Part shown: in pieces, positions 1 through 8,320 of the stretch | Position numbering within the stretch: position 1 is the first letter of the stretch | Layout of the letters: every line of letters begins with the position of its first letter | Assembly (NCBI GenBank): GCA_012271135.1 | Contig: JAAXGZ010000039.1 | Location: 1 to 36,323 of the forward strand | Direction of reading: 5' to 3' | DNA: 36,323 nucleotides | Source of the DNA: Caldilineales bacterium | GTDB taxonomy: Bacteria > Chloroflexota > Anaerolineae > Caldilineales > Caldilineaceae | Made by a program: the position numbers and the translations under genes | Notes under the pieces: generated by a model | What the model saw: only the letters and a program-made list of their open reading frames with translations | Databases searched by the model: none | Told to the model about the DNA's origin: nothing

Positions 1-716
1 CCGTCGGAACCGACCTTGACCACCACACAACAGGGCCCGTGAGCGAGGATCCCGCGGGCGGCACGGAGCGGATCGGCCACCGCGGTCCAGGACGACAACT
101 CCTCCGCCGTGGCCAGCACCACATCCACGAGCGCGAAAGCCCGGGAGATGTCGTCTCCGCCCCCGACGTACTCGGGCGGGCTCACATCGAAATAGATCCG
201 GCAATCAGCCTCCCGCGCAATTCGGAGGCCCTGCAATACGTTGTCGCGGCCGAACATGGAAGCCATGAACATGGTATATCCCGTCACAAAGATCCTGCGC
301 GAGGACCGGATGATGGCCTGCCAGGAATCCGCAAAGGGCTGGTACGGACCCTGGTCGGGCCTCCCGATGAGTACATGCTCACCGCGGTTGTCGACAACGA
401 CCAGCGCCGGGCTGGTCCGGATCTCCGGGGACAGGAGCAGCCCGGCCAGGTCCACCCCCTCCTCCGCCAATGCGGAGCGAACATAGCTCCCGACGGGATC
501 CTCACCCATGACCCCCACGGCCACGGTCCTCAGCCCCAGCCGCTGCGCCATGATGAGCGTGCTGCACTGGCCTCCGGCCTCAAGGCGCATCCATTTGGCC
601 AACTGGTGCCGGCCGGCTTCAATGGGCAGTGCGGGGATGGGCACAATCAGGTCGGCCACCAGATCGCCCAGCGTGGCCAGATCCCACCGGTGATCCATCC
701 CGGAGGAAATTGCCAT
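1..716 (-). CDS. PfkB-family carbohydrate kinase, C-terminus cut by window edge
   Basis: This is the N-terminal 238 residues of a ribokinase-like (PfkB) sugar or nucleoside kinase, expected to transfer phosphate from ATP to a sugar hydroxyl in the cytosol. The visible fold markers are the N-terminal strand GDLVADLIV (about residues 17-25), the substrate-side glycine pair in GGQCST (48-53), and the GxMGxDPxG-type turn at VMGEDPVG. The catalytic GAGD region lies beyond the window, so activity cannot be judged. ATG at 716 is chosen because it is 13 bases past the TGA of the upstream gene, with AGGAG upstream; an in-frame ATG at 697 is an alternative. It is the last visible gene of the exporter operon on this strand, which is an odd place for a sugar kinase. 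Family assignment is good; the substrate is unknown. Confidence 0.85.
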   Translation of the reverse strand, partial: MAISSGMDHRWDLATLGDLVADLIVPIPALPIEAGRHQLAKWMRLEAGGQCSTLIMAQRLGLRTVAVGVMGEDPVGSYVRSALAEEGVDLAGLLLSPEIRTSPALVVVDNRGEHVLIGRPDQGPYQPFADSWQAIIRSSRRIFVTGYTMFMASMFGRDNVLQGLRIAREADCRIYFDVSPPEYVGGGDDISRAFALVDVVLATAEELSSWTAVADPLRAARGILAHGPCCVVVKVGSD

Positions 717-729
717 GTCACTTGCCGTG

Positions 730-2052
730 TCACTCCTGGTCGCGCGGAAGCCGCACAAACCGGCGGCGACGGGAACCGGCGAAGACCAGCGCCAGGACCA
801 CCGGTACATAGGGCAGGATGGCCAGCCAAGGTTCGCTGTCGGAACGCACCACGCGCAGCCGGCGCCGGCTGCCCGGCACCGGCTGGCCATCCGCATCTTC
901 CAGATGGATGCTGAACGAGGCGGGCAGTGCGCGTGTGTCCACCGGGTATCCCTGGAAGTCCGGGCGCCGCTCCCGCAGTCGTTCCAGATCGGTGGTAGCC
1001 TGATCGTGGATTTCGTAGCCCAGGGCGGCCCCCGTAATCTGGCGCACCGCATAGGAACCCCGCTCAATCCGGCCGACCACGCGCTGCCCCTGTGTCACGA
1101 CCAGCACGCCATCTTCGATTTCATCGGTCTGCAGCCACTGGTACAGGTCCGGCCGTCCGGACGTATCCTGCGGATCCAGCAGCCGGGTCAGGTGGATGTC
1201 GCGGTACTCCTCCTGGGCATGGGGCTGCAGGTAGGCGATGGTACCGCGCCGGAGATACAACACCTCGCCTTCGTCATCGCTCTTCTCCGGAAACGTATAC
1301 CGGTCGTGGGGAATCGCCCACATGGCAACTCCCTTGGACAGAGGCTCGAACACCTTCAGCCGGCGACGTGATTCGGGCTGAATCTCCCCATCGGCGGTGC
1401 GAACCTGAATGGTGTAGTTGCCAGCCGGCAATGCAACGGGAAAGCCGCGGTTGACCTCCGTGCTGGAGTAGAGGAACGGTTCCGGTTCCATGGGCGGAGG
1501 ATCCGGTTCCCCTTCCAGGGTTCCGGCCTCGATGCGGTCGTCCAAATCCTGCCGGTAGGTGACCAGATCGTTGTAGTAGGCCGACACCCGATCCCGGAAC
1601 TCGCGCCGGCTCTCCTCGAAATGGTTCCACTGCTGATGGGCTTCCTCGCCCAGATACACCACGGCAGGGCTCAGGTCCTGACCCTCGGGATACTGAACCA
1701 CGTAGTCGGTCGCCTCGAGACCGGCCACCAGTCGGCCCCTCCGGCGAATCTCGAGTATGCCCTCCACCGGCTCGTTCAGGCGGGCCCAATCCGCGACTTC
1801 GCGGTTTGTGATGGGCCAGTAGTACACCTCGGTGTACCGCGGCGACACGACGGATATGGCACCGGCCGCCAGGTAGATGGTATCCACGCTGCGGGGATAG
1901 AAATCGCCTTCGTACCGGCCGCCGATGTAGGCGTTGACGCCGTAAACCAGTTCGGTGCGGCGCTCAGGATCCTGGGCGGCCACGGCAGCCGGCACGCTCC
2001 ACAACAACAGCCAAGCCGCAAGGCATAGGAGGAACGAGCGGCCATGTGACAT
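730..2052 (-). CDS. Secreted, C-terminally anchored protein of unknown function
   Basis: The 440-residue product is not recognised as a known family. It begins with a clear signal peptide: MSHGR, a hydrophobic stretch rich in Leu and Trp, then a likely cleavage after AAVAA near residue 26. It ends with one membrane segment (about PYVPVVLALVFAG) followed by an Arg-rich cytoplasmic tail, so most of the protein should face outside the membrane. The middle is charged and Tyr/Pro-rich with a proline-glutamate linker (EPDPPPMEPEP). Two parts end similarly (SRRRLKVFE and SRRRLRVVR) and both follow short beta-type segments, hinting at repeated Ig-like domains; this is inference. ATG at 2052 lies 2 bases after the permease stop and has GGAGG upstream; an in-frame GTG nine codons earlier would overlap the permease. 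Close coupling suggests it works with the exporter. Confidence 0.7.
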   Translation of the reverse strand: MSHGRSFLLCLAAWLLLWSVPAAVAAQDPERRTELVYGVNAYIGGRYEGDFYPRSVDTIYLAAGAISVVSPRYTEVYYWPITNREVADWARLNEPVEGILEIRRRGRLVAGLEATDYVVQYPEGQDLSPAVVYLGEEAHQQWNHFEESRREFRDRVSAYYNDLVTYRQDLDDRIEAGTLEGEPDPPPMEPEPFLYSSTEVNRGFPVALPAGNYTIQVRTADGEIQPESRRRLKVFEPLSKGVAMWAIPHDRYTFPEKSDDEGEVLYLRRGTIAYLQPHAQEEYRDIHLTRLLDPQDTSGRPDLYQWLQTDEIEDGVLVVTQGQRVVGRIERGSYAVRQITGAALGYEIHDQATTDLERLRERRPDFQGYPVDTRALPASFSIHLEDADGQPVPGSRRRLRVVRSDSEPWLAILPYVPVVLALVFAGSRRRRFVRLPRDQE

Positions 2053-2054
2053 CC

Positions 2055-2909
2055 TCACGATCGTACTCCTCCCTTCCACATCAGGTACATGCTGCCTGTG
2101 GCCAGCACCAGGACCGAACAGGACGAAATCGCGGCCGTATAGACATAGAGGAGGGCATCGGCCCGGCGCACTGCCTCGGTACCCTTGATTAGCAGTGCAA
2201 AGGGCGACACCCAGGTGAATGCCTGATTGATCCGTTCCAACACGATCCGGGCCAGCCGAAGCGGAGGGTAGAAGCGATTGCCGACCGGAGCCAATTCAAG
2301 CAGGTCCGGGCTGAACTGCAGGGCCAACAGCACCAGCAGGATCAGGAGGAACCAGGCCAGGCTGGCACGCACCCGGCGCGTGACCGTCGACACAAAGGTG
2401 CCCAGCGCGACCACGTGCATCACCACCGGAACCGAAAGGCCGATCACCGCCCAGGTGGGCACCGCGAAGGCAAATCCGGTACTTCCGGCAAACAAGGCAT
2501 AGCACACCAGGTAAAGGGCCAGCAAGCCAAGATAGACCAGTCCGAAGGACACCAGCTTGCCACCGATGTAGGCCACGACATCGATCGGCCCGTAGAACAG
2601 GACCTCGAGCGTGCCCTGCTCCCGTTCACGGGAAATCGATGTCACCGAGGCCAGGGCCAAAAACAAGCCTGTGACAAACAGCACGGAATAGATGGGCAGG
2701 TTGAACGCGCCCGAGAGCACGGCCAGGCCGCTGTCCGCGATGGACTGCGCGAGGGTATTCAGAAACAGATGGGCCGCCAATCCGGCCAGCAGCGCCACGA
2801 GATACGTTCCCGGGGAAAACAGTAGTCCCCTCAGATCCCTGTGGCAAACCAGCCAGGCGGCCAGCAGCCGCCCCTTGCCCAATCTCCTGTCGAATCCCAT
2901 GGGGTTCAT
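2055..2909 (-). CDS. ABC-2 type transporter permease
   Basis: This 284-residue integral membrane protein has about six hydrophobic segments, the usual number for an ABC-2 type exporter permease. The conserved cytoplasmic stretch after the second segment, SISREREQGTLEVL, is typical of the NatB/NosY/CcmB-like class. It should form the membrane channel for the ATPase encoded just upstream (21-base gap) and move a substrate out of the cytoplasm or remodel the envelope; the substrate cannot be read from sequence. ATG at 2909 is used; an internal ATG three codons on is also possible. The stop is only 2 bases from the start of the secreted anchored protein, indicating one transcript for ATPase, permease and anchored protein. 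Confidence 0.85.
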   Translation of the reverse strand: MNPMGFDRRLGKGRLLAAWLVCHRDLRGLLFSPGTYLVALLAGLAAHLFLNTLAQSIADSGLAVLSGAFNLPIYSVLFVTGLFLALASVTSISREREQGTLEVLFYGPIDVVAYIGGKLVSFGLVYLGLLALYLVCYALFAGSTGFAFAVPTWAVIGLSVPVVMHVVALGTFVSTVTRRVRASLAWFLLILLVLLALQFSPDLLELAPVGNRFYPPLRLARIVLERINQAFTWVSPFALLIKGTEAVRRADALLYVYTAAISSCSVLVLATGSMYLMWKGGVRS

Positions 2910-2930
2910 CTGTCCGGACGAGGCGGGACC

Positions 2931-3878
2931 TCAGGCCGCAAGCCGCTCCACGTCCTCGTCCGTAATCGTGACGAATGCCTGTTCCAGGGTCATCTGTTCG
3001 GCATGCATGTTGACGATAACGCCGCCGTGTTGGCTGACGGCGCGTGACACGTCGGCCCGCGCCGCGGGACTGGCGGCACCCGTCAGGTGAACGGACAGGT
3101 GGCCGTCGCGCAGCTCCGTCCGGCTGACGAAGTCAAGGTCCAGGAGGGCCGCGGCGGAGAAGCGGTCCGGCTCGGCCAGCTCGATTTGGATGCGGGCCTC
3201 CGGCTGCAGTGCCTGCCGAATGTTGTCCAGCGTGTCCTCAACCATCAATCGACCCTTGTTCATGATGCCGATCCGGTCGGCCAGCTGTTCCACCTCGGTC
3301 AACACATGGGACGAGATGAACACGGTCTTGCCCCGTCCGAGTTCGGAATGCAGCAACTCCCTTACTTCCACGACTCCTCTCGGATCCAGCGCGCTGACCG
3401 GTTCGTCCAGGATTAGGAGTTCGGGATCGTGCAGCAGGGCCCGCACCAGGCCCAGCTTCTGTTGCATGCCCCGTGAAAAGTCCCGGGCCCGGGCATCGGC
3501 GGCGTGCGTCAGGTTGACGCGTTCCAGCAGGGCGTCAATCCGCTGTTCGATCCGATCCACGCTGTACAGCCGCCCGAAGAACCGAAGGTATTCGCGCGCC
3601 GTCATGTCGTCGAAAAAGACCTGACGCTCGCCCAACACACCGAGTCTGCGACGAACGGCGAACGCGCGCGCATGGGAAGGCGAATCCAACAGGTAGGCAA
3701 CGCCCCGGGTTGGCCGTTCCAAGCCCAGAAGCAACATTATCGTGGTGGTCTTGCCGGCACCGTTGGGCCCCAGGAAACCATAGATTTCATTGGTCTCGAC
3801 CCGCAGCGACACGTCGATGACCGCTTCAAAGTCCGCAAACGACTTGGACAGCGAGTCCGTACGGATGGCATCAGCCAT
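2931..3878 (-). CDS. ABC transporter ATP-binding protein (ABC-2 exporter type)
   Basis: The 315-residue cytosolic ATPase powers the adjacent ABC-2 permease. Walker A is GPNGAGKTT (residues 37-45), the ABC signature is FSRGMQQ (134-140), Walker B is LLILDEP (154-160) followed by the D-loop SALD, and the H-loop His is 191 in ISSHV. The C-terminal third (about 220-315) is the variable tail common in NatA/CcmA-like exporters. The frame is open to 4121, but ATG 3878 begins with the standard N-terminus of the family and has AAGAGGA upstream, so the longer form is rejected. It is the first gene of a minus-strand operon and diverges from the peptidase gene at 4128 across a 249-bp spacer. Confidence 0.92.
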   Translation of the reverse strand: MADAIRTDSLSKSFADFEAVIDVSLRVETNEIYGFLGPNGAGKTTTIMLLLGLERPTRGVAYLLDSPSHARAFAVRRRLGVLGERQVFFDDMTAREYLRFFGRLYSVDRIEQRIDALLERVNLTHAADARARDFSRGMQQKLGLVRALLHDPELLILDEPVSALDPRGVVEVRELLHSELGRGKTVFISSHVLTEVEQLADRIGIMNKGRLMVEDTLDNIRQALQPEARIQIELAEPDRFSAAALLDLDFVSRTELRDGHLSVHLTGAASPAARADVSRAVSQHGGVIVNMHAEQMTLEQAFVTITDEDVERLAA

Positions 3879-4061
3879 GGCTGGAATGTCCTCTTGGGGC
3901 CGGAATGGCATCGGCCGGAGGGAAGATTCGGCAGTGCATCGATCCACAGATCGGCTTGGACATGTGCATGTGTGAAGAATGGACAAACCGTAGCCTGCCA
4001 CCGGAACCCTGAAAAGCAACTCGCTCCAGCATCCCTCTGCCGCGATGCTACTATCAATCGA

Positions 4062-4086
4062 CTTCCCTGCCGCACGCGGCGGGAAG
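4062..4086. promoter_or_regulatory. Inverted repeat in divergent spacer
   Basis: CTTCCC-T-GCCG, loop CACG, then CGGCGGGAAG forms a 10-bp GC-rich hairpin with one bulged base. It lies 41 bases before the peptidase start and about 180 bases before the exporter ATPase start on the other strand. It could be an operator or a leader hairpin; no convincing -35/-10 pair was seen nearby. Confidence 0.3.
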
Positions 4087-4127
4087 GTATTCGCAATGAC
4101 CCTGTATCTGCCACACAACACAGACCG

Positions 4128-5312
4128 ATGACAACACCAGGCCTCACAGACCTACTCGCAAGTCTACCGGAATTCAGGGACCGTCTGGATTCCATTGTCA
4201 CTGAAACACGCGCGTTCGACGTCTTTCGCAGGATTGCGGACACCTACGCACCCACCCTAACCGTCTCCCGCACGCGGGCACCGGTCCTGAAGCGGATTCT
4301 GGATGAGGCAATGAGGGAAGGGCTTTACGCTGACGAGATCGACTTCACTCCTTCCTGCCAGGGAACCGGCGTCGCGGTGGCACGCTTGGGATCGGCATCC
4401 CGGTCACCTGTATGGTCCGTAGCCCACCTTGACAACATCAGCTTTCTGACCGGGCCCGGACGGAAGGGCGTGTATCCGCTGACTCCATTCTGCCAGTCAC
4501 GGCTGACTCCCGGCGAGCGGCCGGGAGTGGCCCTCGACCTGACCGATCCGGATCAACCGGCGCGCATCGTTGCTTCCGGCCACATTGCGACAGCGGAACG
4601 CTCTCCGGGATCCCTGGAGCCGGAGCACCGGTTCGTGACCGACCATGCGGACCTGCCGCTGGCCACCAGGGTCTGCTTTGCATCCATGGCGGAATGGGAC
4701 CGGACCACGGGCATGGTGTACGGCTGCATCGACAACGCGGCCTGCGCCTCCGCCCAGTTGCTGGCGGCGCTGGTGGTCCGCCCCTACTGGCCCAATGTCA
4801 ACATTCTGTGGACCGACGAGGAGGAAGGCGTCGTGGACATGGGCCCGCCCACCTTCGCCAGAGCCGCCTCGCGACTCGTGCTGCGCACACCGCTCGACCG
4901 GATGCCGGAGCTCGTCTTCGTCAGCGACATCCAGGACCTCGACTTCGCCGCAGATGTGGACGTTGATGATCCCGCCTGCTTCGGCCGAGGGACTGCCATG
5001 GAAGCTTTTACCAGCCGCACACGGGGCACCGCAACTCCACCCCTACTCCTCGGTGCCATGCGAACTCTGTTTGCCGAAATGGAAACCATTGGCGTGCGCG
5101 TCCTCGAACAGGGACGCTATCTGAACCGGAACGATGACGTGGCGATGACCCTGGCTACGCCCAACATTGTCCACCTGTGCTGCCCTGGCGCCTTTACCCA
5201 CTTCCAAGGCAGACCGCGGGTGCATGTGGCGGACATCGTGCACACGGCCAAGGCCCTGGCGTGCCTTTGGATGGTGACTCAGTCCGACGATTGGCGCGCC
5301 AATTCCATCTGA
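4128..5312 (+). CDS. Putative zinc aminopeptidase, M42/M28-like
   Basis: The 394-residue product has the ordered metal-ligand pattern of co-catalytic zinc aminopeptidases: AHLDN (His100, Asp102), IDNAA (bridging Asp202), TDEEEG (general-base/ligand Glu in 231-233), VSDIQD (Asp267), and a late His in GAFTHF (His358). Order and spacing fit the M42/M28/M20 superfamily and the length suits M42 (about 350-400). Several flanking residues differ from common M42 consensus (DNAACA rather than DDRxG), so it is a divergent member and the substrate is uncertain. ATG 4128 is chosen because it starts a new compositional frame; the longer open frame upstream runs antisense through the exporter ATPase. No signal peptide is visible, so it should act in the cytosol. 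The next gene starts 155 bases later. Confidence 0.65.
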   Translation: MTTPGLTDLLASLPEFRDRLDSIVTETRAFDVFRRIADTYAPTLTVSRTRAPVLKRILDEAMREGLYADEIDFTPSCQGTGVAVARLGSASRSPVWSVAHLDNISFLTGPGRKGVYPLTPFCQSRLTPGERPGVALDLTDPDQPARIVASGHIATAERSPGSLEPEHRFVTDHADLPLATRVCFASMAEWDRTTGMVYGCIDNAACASAQLLAALVVRPYWPNVNILWTDEEEGVVDMGPPTFARAASRLVLRTPLDRMPELVFVSDIQDLDFAADVDVDDPACFGRGTAMEAFTSRTRGTATPPLLLGAMRTLFAEMETIGVRVLEQGRYLNRNDDVAMTLATPNIVHLCCPGAFTHFQGRPRVHVADIVHTAKALACLWMVTQSDDWRANSI

Positions 5313-5467
5313 TCCCCCCGTCTCCGCCAAGCCGCAGAGCATGGCCGCAGTCCCGTTCGCAATTGCTGATCCCAACCTCCCTGTAGGATATGCCGCCGAC
5401 AGGTCCGGAATTGGGCTCCCGGTCGCCGAGCGTATCCGATGCAAGTCGATCCAAAGGAAACATCGTT

Positions 5468-5881
5468 GTGTATACACGACAAATCAACATTGAAAGTACC
5501 CATTCGCAGGAATTGATTTCCATCTCCGACGAGGTGCGCGGCATCGTGGAGGCCAACGGCCTGGCGAACGGCCTGTGCACGGTGTTCTGTCCACACACCA
5601 CAGGCGGGTTGACGCTCAACTCGCCGCTGGACCCGACCACGGCCCAGGACTTGCGAGAAGAACTGGACCGGTTGGTGCCGACGCGGACCAACTTCCACCA
5701 TCAGGTCGACACCCCGGCCGACGCGGCCGCTCACGTCAAGGGGGCGCTGGTGGGCCACTCGGTGACCGTGCCTGTGGTGGACGGCCAACTGGACTTGGGT
5801 TGGTCGCAGGGAATTTTTTTCTGCGAGTTCGACGGGCCACGGTCACGACAAGTCCGCGTCTGCCTGCTCGGCCACACCTAA
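5468..5881 (+). CDS. yjbQ: UPF0047 (YjbQ) family protein
   Basis: The 137-residue product matches the UPF0047/YjbQ family along its whole length, a family whose E. coli member has been reported to have weak thiamin-phosphate-synthase activity and whose true role is unclear. Hallmarks are VFCPHTTGGLTL (His43), the His cluster NFHHQVDT and AAHVKGALVG (His77, 78, 89) and the C-terminal QGIFFCEFDGPR (113-124). The GTG start at 5468 is preferred because AAAGGAAA sits 7 bases upstream and it puts the start at the family's usual VYTR; an in-frame ATG at 5390 would add 26 poorly conserved residues. The PfkB kinase follows at once. This is the intact copy of a tandemly duplicated YjbQ-PfkB pair. Confidence 0.9.
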   Translation: MYTRQINIESTHSQELISISDEVRGIVEANGLANGLCTVFCPHTTGGLTLNSPLDPTTAQDLREELDRLVPTRTNFHHQVDTPADAAAHVKGALVGHSVTVPVVDGQLDLGWSQGIFFCEFDGPRSRQVRVCLLGHT

Positions 5882-5920
5882 ATGTCCACGGACCGTCTTT
5901 CCCACGACCCGGAACAGGCG

Positions 5921-6865
5921 ATGAACCCTTCTCCAGAATCCATCCAGTGCACGACGATCTCCAACGTTATCATCGACGACATCGTCCTCTGGGATGGTCG
6001 AACCTACATGGGCACCCTGGGCGGTTCGGGAAGCCATGCCGTGGTCGGCATGCGCACCTGGAACGATGCGCCCCTGGGCCTGGTCGGCTATCTGGGTGAC
6101 GATGCACCCGAACCGTTCGTGGCGCACCTGCAGCGGCTGGGCGTATCGCCGGACGGCCTTGTCCATCGGACCGGGCTGCCCACACCGCGTGCCTGGCAAC
6201 TGTTCGAGGCCGACGGCCAGCGCACCGAGGTGTTTCGGACATCGCTCTCCGAGTTCGTGGCCAGTCAGGTTCGCTTTGACGAGTTGAACGCCGAACTCAA
6301 GCAGTCGTCCGGATTCCATGTGCAATGGGGCGGATCGATGGAGGAAACCACCCGCCTCGTCCGGCAACTGAAGTTGGCCAACCCCTCCGCGGTTGTGGTC
6401 TTCGAGCCCATCGACGACTTCCTCGGACTGGACCAGGCTGCATGGGCCCCGTTGCTGCGGGAGTGCGATGTGTTCCTGCCCAACTTGGAAGAAGCCGCAA
6501 CCCTCACCGGGGAGTCTTCTCCGGCAGACATGGCCACCGCATTGCTGGACTGGGGAGCGGACCGCATCGTAATCCGGATGGCCGAACAGGGAATTTGGGT
6601 CCAGGACAGGCAGGGAAACCGGTGGCGGATTCCGGCCGTTCCGACGCAGGTGGTCGACGTTACCGGTGCCGGCAATGCGTTCTGCGGCGGCCTATTAGCC
6701 GGATTGGTGGCGGATCTGCCTTTTCTGGAGACAGCCCTGAGGGGACTGGTGGGGGCTAGCTTTGCCATCGAGCAAGTGGGAGTGCCCGAGACCCTGGTTC
6801 CCGGTTCCCCGGAGGCATTCCGCCGACTTGACTGGGCTAGGGGCCAAGTCCAGAACATGAAATAA
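5921..6865 (+). CDS. PfkB-family kinase-like protein, GAGN variant (copy 1)
   Basis: The 314-residue product has PfkB (ribokinase-like) architecture. GGSGS (34-38) occupies the substrate-side glycine motif, LPNLEEA (186-192) contains an NxxE-type motif, and DVTGAGNAFCGG begins at 246. The residue normally serving as catalytic base in GAGD is Asn252, so either catalysis is altered or the protein is a binding or regulatory member. I recall this GGxG plus GAGN combination from Mak32-like PfkB proteins; that link is from memory. ATG 5921 is chosen because it matches the start of the paralogue at 7385; an in-frame ATG at 5882, touching the YjbQ stop, would add 13 residues. Likely co-transcribed with YjbQ. 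Confidence 0.85.
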   Translation: MNPSPESIQCTTISNVIIDDIVLWDGRTYMGTLGGSGSHAVVGMRTWNDAPLGLVGYLGDDAPEPFVAHLQRLGVSPDGLVHRTGLPTPRAWQLFEADGQRTEVFRTSLSEFVASQVRFDELNAELKQSSGFHVQWGGSMEETTRLVRQLKLANPSAVVVFEPIDDFLGLDQAAWAPLLRECDVFLPNLEEAATLTGESSPADMATALLDWGADRIVIRMAEQGIWVQDRQGNRWRIPAVPTQVVDVTGAGNAFCGGLLAGLVADLPFLETALRGLVGASFAIEQVGVPETLVPGSPEAFRRLDWARGQVQNMK

Positions 6866-6947
6866 TTCCGCGGTGCGCAGTTCGGCCGGGACGTGCATCC
6901 GCTTATCGGCTGCATCGGTTGGAAGTCTCTTGATGGGCCACTTCAGT

Positions 6948-7343
6948 TTGTTATACCCCACACCCGACATTGAAGGCACCCAACCGCCGGAGTTGATGTC
7001 TATCTCCGACGAGGTTCGCGGCATTGTGGCTGCCGGGGACTAGGCAAACGGCCTGTGCACGATGTTCTTTCCACACACCACAGCCGGGCTGACCCTCTTG
7101 GCACCCCTGAACTTGCGCGATGAACTGGACCGGCTGATGCAAGCCTGCACCAACTTCCAATATCAGTTCGGCACGCCTGCCGATGCAGCCGTTCAGGTCA
7201 AGGCGGTGCTGGTGGACCACTCGGTGCCTGTGCCCGACGTGGATGGCCAACTGGACCTGGGTTGGTCGCCGGGAATCTTTGTCTGCGAGTCCGACGAACC
7301 ACGGCCGCGGCAGATACAAGTCTGTCCGCTCGTCAATGCGTAG
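6948..7343 (+). pseudogene. Decayed second copy of the UPF0047 (YjbQ) gene
   Basis: The stretch aligns in one frame with the intact YjbQ gene at 5468 from its N-terminus (reads LLYPTPDIE) to a TAG at 7341-7343. Three lesions are visible. The GTG start codon position is TTA. A Leu codon has become TAG at 7041-7043. Six codons (DPTTAQ in the intact copy) are missing in frame after LAPL. Conserved metal-side histidines are also gone: NFHHQ is NFQYQ and AAHVK is AVQVK, and CEFDGPR is CESDEPR. These point to real loss of function after duplication, not a sequencing slip. A truncated reading frame could start at ATG 7062, but it would lack the N-terminal third. Confidence 0.85.
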
Positions 7344-7384
7344 CTATTCGCGCGCCATGATCCAGCACTAAACTGAAACACCTT

Positions 7385-8320
7385 ATGCCCTCCATCCAAT
7401 GCACGACGGTCGCCAGCATCATCATCGACGACATTGTGCTTTGGGATGGTCGAACCTACATGGGCACCCTGGGCGGTGCGGGAAGCTATGCCGTAGTTGG
7501 CATGCGCACCTGGAACGATGCGCCCCTGGGCCTGGTCGGCTATCTGGGTGACGATGCACCCGAACCGTTCGTGGCGCACCTGCAGCGGCTGGGCGTATCG
7601 CCAAACGGCCTTGTCCATCGGACCGGGCTGCCCACACCGCGTGCCTGGCAACTGTTCGAGGCCGACGGCAAGCGCACCCAGGTATTCCGGACATCGCTCT
7701 CCGAGTTCGTGGCCAACCAGGTTCGCTTTGACGAGTTGAACGACGAACTCAAGCAGTCGCACGGGTTCCATGTTCAGCGAGGCGGATCAATAGAGGAAGT
7801 CACCTGTCTGGTCCGGCAACTGAAGGCAGCCAACCCCTCCACTGTAGTCGTTATTGAGCCCGTCGACGCCTTCCTCGACTTGGACCGGGCTGCATGGGCC
7901 CCGCTGCTGCGGGCGTGCGATGTGTTCCTGCCCAACCTGGAAGAAGCCGCAACCCTCACCGGGGAGACCTCCCTGGCGAACATGGCCACCGCATTGCTGG
8001 ACTGGGGCTCGGACCGCGTCGTGATCCGGATGGCGGAACAGGGAATTTGGGTCCAGGACAGGCAGGGAAGCCGGTGGCGGGTTCCGGCCGTTCCGACGCA
8101 GGTGGTCGATGTTACCGGCGCCGGCAACGCGTTCTGCGGCGGTTTGCTGGCCGGGGTCGTTGAGGGACTGCCGTTCCTTGAGACCGCACTCCGGGGCCTG
8201 GTGGGAGCCAGCTTTGCCATCGAGCAGGTGGGTGTGCCCGAAACCCTGGTTCCCGGCTCCCCGGAGGCAATCCGTCGACTTGAATGGGCCAGGCAGCGCG
8301 TTCGAGACATGAACCCATAG
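7385..8320 (+). CDS. PfkB-family kinase-like protein, GAGN variant (copy 2)
   Basis: This 311-residue paralogue of the product at 5921 lies downstream of the decayed YjbQ copy. It keeps the same motifs four residues earlier, including LPNLEEA and DVTGAGNAFCGG with Asn248 in place of the catalytic Asp. It retains an intact frame and mostly conservative differences, so it appears to be under selection although its partner gene has decayed. ATG 7385 is the only sensible start; there is little ribosome-site consensus upstream (CTGAAACACCTT). Function is unassigned beyond family. The shared Asn shows that the substitution predates the duplication. Confidence 0.85.
   Translation: MPSIQCTTVASIIIDDIVLWDGRTYMGTLGGAGSYAVVGMRTWNDAPLGLVGYLGDDAPEPFVAHLQRLGVSPNGLVHRTGLPTPRAWQLFEADGKRTQVFRTSLSEFVANQVRFDELNDELKQSHGFHVQRGGSIEEVTCLVRQLKAANPSTVVVIEPVDAFLDLDRAAWAPLLRACDVFLPNLEEAATLTGETSLANMATALLDWGSDRVVIRMAEQGIWVQDRQGSRWRVPAVPTQVVDVTGAGNAFCGGLLAGVVEGLPFLETALRGLVGASFAIEQVGVPETLVPGSPEAIRRLEWARQRVRDMNP

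Larger units (their letters stand above)
5465..8320 (+). repeat. Tandem duplication of a YjbQ-PfkB gene pair
   Basis: Two consecutive units have the same gene order and orientation: unit 1 is 5465-6865 and unit 2 is 6948-8320. The kinase copies differ at about 40 of roughly 305 aligned residues by hand count, mostly conservatively. The YjbQ copies have diverged much more and the second is disabled. Within the kinases, 6048-6151 and 7499-7602 appear base-for-base identical, followed after two mismatches by a further run of about 65 identical bases. No transposase or flanking target repeat is visible, so unequal recombination is the simplest origin. Confidence 0.85.

Noticed and set aside
3961..3970. 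CATG-TG-CATG in the divergent spacer
   Set aside because: It looks repetitive but is not a true inverted repeat, and is too short to support a site.
7062..7343. Short intact frame in the decayed YjbQ copy
   Set aside because: Starts after the stop, lacks the N-terminal third and has lost conserved His residues, so it is treated as part of a pseudogene.
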